From assembly GCF_028769735.1 (NCBI RefSeq), contig NC_088177.1, positions 25,638,099-25,702,098 on the forward strand: a stretch of 64,000 nucleotides of DNA, given 5' to 3'. Both the position numbers and the translations under genes were made by a program. The stretch is from Zonotrichia leucophrys gambelii. Its lineage: Eukaryota > Chordata > Aves > Passeriformes > Passerellidae. This document shows positions 26,018 through 64,000 of this stretch, in pieces. The notes under the pieces are model-generated. The model saw nothing but the letters and a program-made list of their open reading frames with translations. It did no database searches and was not told where the DNA came from. Positions within the stretch are counted from its first letter, which is position 1; each line of letters starts with the position of its first letter.

Positions 26018-64000
<37,983 letters not shown>

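Overview
This is vertebrate, almost certainly avian, nuclear DNA. The signs are AT-rich non-coding sequence, one sharp CpG island, short exons separated by multi-kilobase GT-AG introns, CR1-type LINE fragments and a bird-type ERV solo LTR, with no recognisable L1 or Alu-like elements. Species cannot be determined from the sequence alone.

The only gene I can recognise is TLK1 (tousled-like kinase 1) on the + strand, and only its 5' part is present. Seven coding exons (26017-26164, 51144-51262, 54697-54768, 59162-59237, 61757-61803, 62183-62269, 63355-63444) join in frame into 213 codons. These match the disordered, Ser-rich N-terminus of vertebrate TLK1. All splice sites are GT-AG and all exon phases agree. 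The coiled coils and the kinase domain must lie beyond base 64000.

Layout: 1-24.8 kb is intergenic, with an ERV-type solo LTR near 3.5-4.1 kb and an ancient 1.25-kb CR1 LINE remnant near 16.75-18.0 kb. 24.8-26.7 kb is the CpG-island promoter and first exon. 26.2-51.1 kb is the very long intron 1, containing two antisense CR1 copies (about 29.4 and 42.1 kb). 51.1-63.4 kb holds exons 2-7 with introns of 0.4-4.4 kb. 63.4-64.0 kb is the start of intron 7.

The most interesting signals are at exon 1. (a) A short upstream ORF starts in good context and ends on a TGATG overlap with the TLK1 start codon; a longer upstream frame ends on an ATGA overlap with that uORF, so three reading frames hand over in series. 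(b) The TLK1 start codon is in weak context, while an in-frame ATG at the start of exon 2 is in strong context. (c) A perfect TISU/YY1 element lies on the opposite strand inside exon 1 coding sequence and opens a 438-codon antisense frame. (d) A second donor would extend exon 1 by exactly 52 in-frame codons. No previously undescribed system, mobile operon or CRISPR-like structure was found; most long frames in the window are by-products of GC-rich or purine-biased sequence.
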